Shown here piece after piece: positions 43,301 to 49,300 of a DNA stretch of 64,000 nt (positions within the stretch are counted from its first letter, which is position 1; each line of letters starts with the position of its first letter). Source of the stretch: Mactromeris polynyma (Eukaryota; Mollusca; Bivalvia; Venerida; Mactridae). The stretch covers positions 1,681,501-1,745,500 of the forward strand of contig JASFXZ010000020.1 in the NCBI GenBank assembly GCA_032209605.1, in the 5' to 3' direction. A program made the position numbers and the translations under genes. The notes under the pieces were generated by a model. That model ran no database searches. It worked only from the letters and a program-made list of their open reading frames with translations, and was not told the DNA's origin.

Positions 43301-46300
43301 AAAAGTCACGTGTTCACCCACCCTGTTTTCCTAAAACCCCCAGAAAAAGCCCTGAAAACAAAAACAACAAACTTACTATCATCTAATGTGTTGGCGGTAC
43401 CGCTGGTTTCTGCCTGCTCCACCCACTCCCAATCTGTCTGGGTATTCAAGGTAACAAACATGATTTCTCGGCCATCATATGTCCGTCTTTTACTTTTTGT
43501 CGGAGCACTGAATAAATGTAATGTTCATGGTTAAGTACATGTACATGTATCAAATGGAGCATGCAACCGAAAAATTAAGAACACAATTTTCCATTTTCAC
43601 TGTTTCGCTCTTTATTCAACCTTAATATTAGGACCGCCTCAAAAAGATCAGTTTTCAAGGGTCCTGAGGGTGGTCTTATTATTGAGGTTTTACTATATTA
43701 CCCCATAAAATACAACTGGAACATTATAGCATGTAAATTACTTAGATCTATATAATATTTTAGCACTGGTCTATGTTGTTTTAGTTAGGAATTGATGCCG
43801 ACGTAATTTCCCACTTCTGACAGCCGACATTTTCTGCCCTAAAATTTATGTCGACAACCAACAAATAGCTGTGTAAAATATCCATGCATAAAAGGCAGGA
43901 TCAGGTTAATTTTTACAAGCTATATTAATTCAGAGTGAATATTTAATTGATCTCTATGATCTTATAACTCCAATCAGAATCATTTTTCAGCATAGCTGTA
44001 TAATATTGATTTTGACCTACATTATAGACCAATCAAATGTTGTACATGAAGCATGTTGTTTAAATATGCAACCAATTAGATGATTTGAATGGTTCATATT
44101 TTAAGTGGAGCGGCCCCAAATGGGGTGATTCACTTCCCGTAGCGTACCCCTCTGGCGAAATCAGAGTTCTGATATAGGGCGATTATTTACACATCCTTCT
44201 ATCTACCCAGCTCATCTTTTTTAAAAGATGTTTCTTGTTAATACTTAATATGTAAATGCAATAAAGTTGCTTAAAAAGTCAATTATGAAATATAATACAA
44301 AAAAAAGACTTGTAACATAACATACGACGTAGAGCGGTAATAACACCAATGTACAATTTCCAATCATTCACTACTGAAATAACAACTCGCAGGTGTGACG
44401 TCAAGCGTGTATTATAGACGCGCAAAAATGATGTTAACATTGTTAAATATTTATTTTGTATGAAGTATGACATTTTATGTCATTAAATATTATTGTATAG
44501 TTAATTTGCATATGATCTCTATGATATAATTATTTGAACTTGTATCTTGTGGTTGAAAAATTAAATGAGAAATGTCGGAATTACTCTTCAGTGCATCAGT
44601 CCGAATTACACACGCTATACAAGGCTTGCATAATTATAGTGGGTCAAGAATGTACATGTTACGTTTTGTCGAACATCAGCTGTTTCTGATGATATGTCAT
44701 AAATAGAATTTTACAAGAGTGGTAATTTTTAATTGTATTTATTAAACGAGTCTGTTTAAAACGAAAACAGTTATTGCTTTTCTTTGTTTCTATAATTTTT
44801 TATCGTTTTTTAGAAGACATGTTTAACAAATTCAATAAAAAAGTTACCACTCATAAGTAAATCAATAAAGTACCTCAATAAATAACTCACCCGTTGTTAA
44901 AGGACACAGATCTTTGTGGCTCGTCATCATATTCATCATCCGAAATCACTTCCGGACGAAATCCTCGAATAATTCGGGGACGGGCGCTTCCCTCACCCGG
45001 ACGATCCAGAGCCGCAGAAGAAGCTAAAAATAAAGTTTAAACATGAAATTATGCTTTAAATATCCGAACTAGTATGTTGCGAAACCCCTAAATAAAGATG
45101 GAGGACAAATGATGGCTAGACCCGAAATTACAACCGATGCTCACCACTCTGTCAAAATTTTTGTTTTAGTATTTCCTCAGATTTGAGCTGGTGTCATAGT
45201 TTACAGTGCTTTCTGCGAGCTAAGGATCCTTTTTGATACACATTTTATTGAAATCTGAGAAAATATCTTAGATTGAGTGTAAATTAGTAGAGCCGAGAAC
45301 CAAGTACAAACAATTCTTACTTTAAAAAAATATGTTATGCAAATTGGCAATATAATACAAGAAAGCTTTAATTATAAGAAATAATGTATTGAATAATAGA
45401 AACTGATGTATTTATACATTCAGTTGTTCATCCTCGACTGTAAATGAATAAGTGCTAACTGTAATGTATTTTCTATTTTCTATGCAGTCACGTGAAAACT
45501 TTGTATATAGGTATATATATGAAATGTTCTATATAGACGATGTACTTTGTATAAGTCTAAATAAAATATATGTTCTGTTCTGTTCCTTAAATCTCAGATC
45601 CACACAGAAATCTTGGATACACACTGGAATCTTAGATACACACTAAAATCTCGGAAACACACTCAAATCTCAGATTCACACTCAAATCTCAGATACACAC
45701 TCAAATCTCAGATTCACACTTAAATCTCAGATCCACACTCAAATCTCAGATTCGCACTCAAATCTCAGATTCACACTCAAATCTCAGATTCACACTCAAA
45801 TCTCAGATACACACTCAAATCTCAGATACACACTCAAATCTCAGATTCACACTTAAATCTCAGATACACACTCAAATCTCAGATTCGCACTCAAATCTCA
45901 GATTCACACTCAAATCTCAGATACACACTCAAACCTCAGATTCACACTCAAATCTCAGATACACACTCAAATCTCAAGGACAATGGCGTACTCAGCACTC
46001 AGCATATAAAATAATCACCAGTATCTGCAGGCAAATGACATAATAGAGTAAAGAATATACTTGCATAAACTCTTAAGTATCTTTAACCAGTCTTAAAAGA
46101 TATTTCTAAATAAATGATTAAAAAAGAATTATTGCCAAACTGTGCTCTTTCGATAAATTTATACTATAAATTTCTAAAAATAAAACATGAAATCGGGGCA
46201 TGAGTCGTGAGCTCTCAGTGACTGTTATAATGTCAGGTCCTTAAGTTTTTACGTAGGTCATTCACAAATTTAAAATGACTGCTCTTGGATTATCTGCCAA

Positions 46301-49300
46301 ATATCATAAATGAAAAAAATGGAATAAAATTAAATGCAGTCATAAAATGTTCAAGCTATTAAGTTAAATTGTCAAGTTATGAATAAAGGGTGTTAAAATA
46401 TTTATAACAAATTAATTTTTAATTCACGGTTTATTTTGGCTATTTTGGGAAGATGACCCATACCCTTCCAATCAGGAACTCTTGTGCACTAAACTTAGAA
46501 ATTGGAGAAAATGTCTAGAAATTACAGCAAAATTTAGGAATAAAACTTAAAGTAAAGGATGTAATTAATTAAGCAACAATTGCTATTTATATTAACTGCC
46601 TGTGAGAGAAAAGCCTCTAACTTTGTTAATTATTGGCTAAATTAAACCAACACTTTCTTCAGATTTATAAGGAATGTTTACAGTTAAATTGGCGAATGGT
46701 GAATGACTTCCAAGGTTGTCAGACCCAATGACTGACAAGTCTTGGAAGTCATTCGCCAGGACTGATAATATTTGAGGTAAGCTTTTTCGAGATAGACGTT
46801 CTTTCTCATTTCGAACACCTCGGCCATTCAACTACGGAACTGATTGAATTGTACGAGGTGTTTCTAATGGTTCTTTCTATAACAGCTCAATCCGAACTGG
46901 CGATACTCCGGGTGGGAGTGTTCCTATTGCACATACTCGTGTATCATACAGCACATTGAGGCCGTACACTACAATTCCACTACAGTAACTAAAAATCAAA
47001 CCTCTTTTAATAACTTTACCTCTATATTTCCAGGGAGGGAAATTAATATCCATATGATCCATTACTAATCAAATAAATGGACATAAAACAAGCCCATAAA
47101 GGACTCCTGCAACAATTACAAACTCTCAAAACAAAATTCTGTATTAAAGAGCTACATAGTAATCCCATGGATACATTTGTGACGTCATGATGCCTTCTAT
47201 GACATCACTGTGACGTCATGACGTCATCATGCCTTTCGCGACGTCATAGTGATGGTATGACGTCATTATGCCATCTATGACATTACTGTGACGTCATGAC
47301 ATCATCATGCTTTTCATGATGTCATAATGATGTCAAAGTATGACGTCATTGTGTATTCTATGACGTCACTGTATCACTGCGGTCCCTGTAGCAACTTGTT
47401 CTCTCTCTTTTACATGATGTCATAGTGATGAAATAACAGCATTGTGCCTTATATGACATCATAAGGACTTTATGTGGTCATCATGAAGTTAAAATGTTGT
47501 ATTTACATTTATAAGATACAAATAATGATGACAATCCTCATTTCGGTGTATAGTAAAATTGAATTGACAAAAGTCGGAAGAGTAAAGACTATTATTTAAA
47601 ATTTACTAGCTAGAGTATAAAATTTCCCATTCATAGAATATCTGCGATCTTTTGGAAGACAGTGTAATTACTAATTAGACAAATGATACTGTATTAATTG
47701 TTGTATGTATCATACATACTGTTCCAAAATATTTGTCAACACAAATGTTCCCAATTCGAGTAAGGGGCCTTGTCTTAAGAGCCTTTGACATCTTATAGAG
47801 ACAGAGATGCTTATGTGAGGTATTTTTAGTTACGTAAGGCTCTAGTGAAACCTCAGTTCAAAATTGACAAACTCTGATTATAAGGCCAAATTTTCACCAC
47901 AAAAATGTCAGATTTATAAGAAGAAAGGGGCTGAATTTCAGTCACAAAAAGGGGGAGATGAGGGGAATAGGGTCGAATTTTGGCTACGGAAATGTTGGCT
48001 GAATTTCATTCACAAAAAATTGGATATGGAGGAAATGGGACTGAAAATTTAGGTCACAAAAAATAATGTGCAGGCCCTGTTTAAATTAAATAGGACTGGC
48101 ACATTGCTGGCATAATTACCATTGGATCTTTCATCATCTTGTCTTCTGCTAGATGCATTAGATGCAGCAGATAAGGCTCTCTCTCTGCCGGAGTCGGAAC
48201 CTTTGAAATAAACAAATATAGAATGTCAGCATGTAAAGATTGAAGTTCTGTGATACAGTTCAATCTCTCCTCACCAACAATGTAATCAATTCCACTTAAT
48301 GTAAAAATTTACAGCAATGTAACCACTCCCGGGCAATATCCAATCAACAACGACCAAAAAAACTGAAACTCCCGAACGATATTGCTCTAGAGAGGTTAAA
48401 CTGTATAATAGAACTTGCAGCCTTTGTCACAAAAGCAAATGCCATTATTCTGTTCATAGATTGTGAATGTGTATCAAAAATAGTTAATACCAAGTGATCA
48501 ATTATCTAATTATAGTGATAAGTCAAGGGCAATAACTTTGCACTTACTGGGCGTAAACATACATGAAACCCCAGGTGCACAACTATACAGGTTGGTGAGC
48601 CTTCCTGTTAAGTTTTATGACTGGCTCATATTGCATTGGAGATATGCATGACACAAGATTGCATACTCTGTAGGCTATATTTTAACGAAATCAAGGGCCA
48701 TAACTTTGCACTTACTGGGCACAGCCAATCATGAAACCCCAGATGCACAACTGCATAGGCTGTTGAACATTCCTGTAAAGTTTTATGAATCTGGCTCATA
48801 TTGTATTGGAGATATGGGTTACACAAGATTGCATATTCTGAAGGCTATATTTTAACTAAGTCAAGGGCTATAACTCTGCACTTACTGGACACAGTCACAC
48901 ATGAAACCCCAGGTGCACAACTTCACATGCTGGTTAACATTCTTGTAAAGTTTAATGAATCTGGCTCATATTGTATTGGAGATATGATCATATGAGTGAC
49001 TAAAGATTTTGTTACGGACGGAAGGACGGACAAGGGCAAATCTATATGCCCCCCCCCCCTTTCAGAGTGGGAGCATAAAAATTCCACCCGTTTGCTTGAA
49101 ATTCCTCCGACCCCCTCCCCCTTAAGTAGAGTAAGCCCCCCCTACATACAGGTATTTTCAGTGCTAGACACAGTGTTATCAATCAGAGCATACATTTAAA
49201 AAAGTTAATCTGTTTTTAGGATCTAGTAATTATTTTAGATATTTTCAACTGTACTAGAATTAGGGCTGTCATTGATATATCAACAATATTTTTGTCAATC

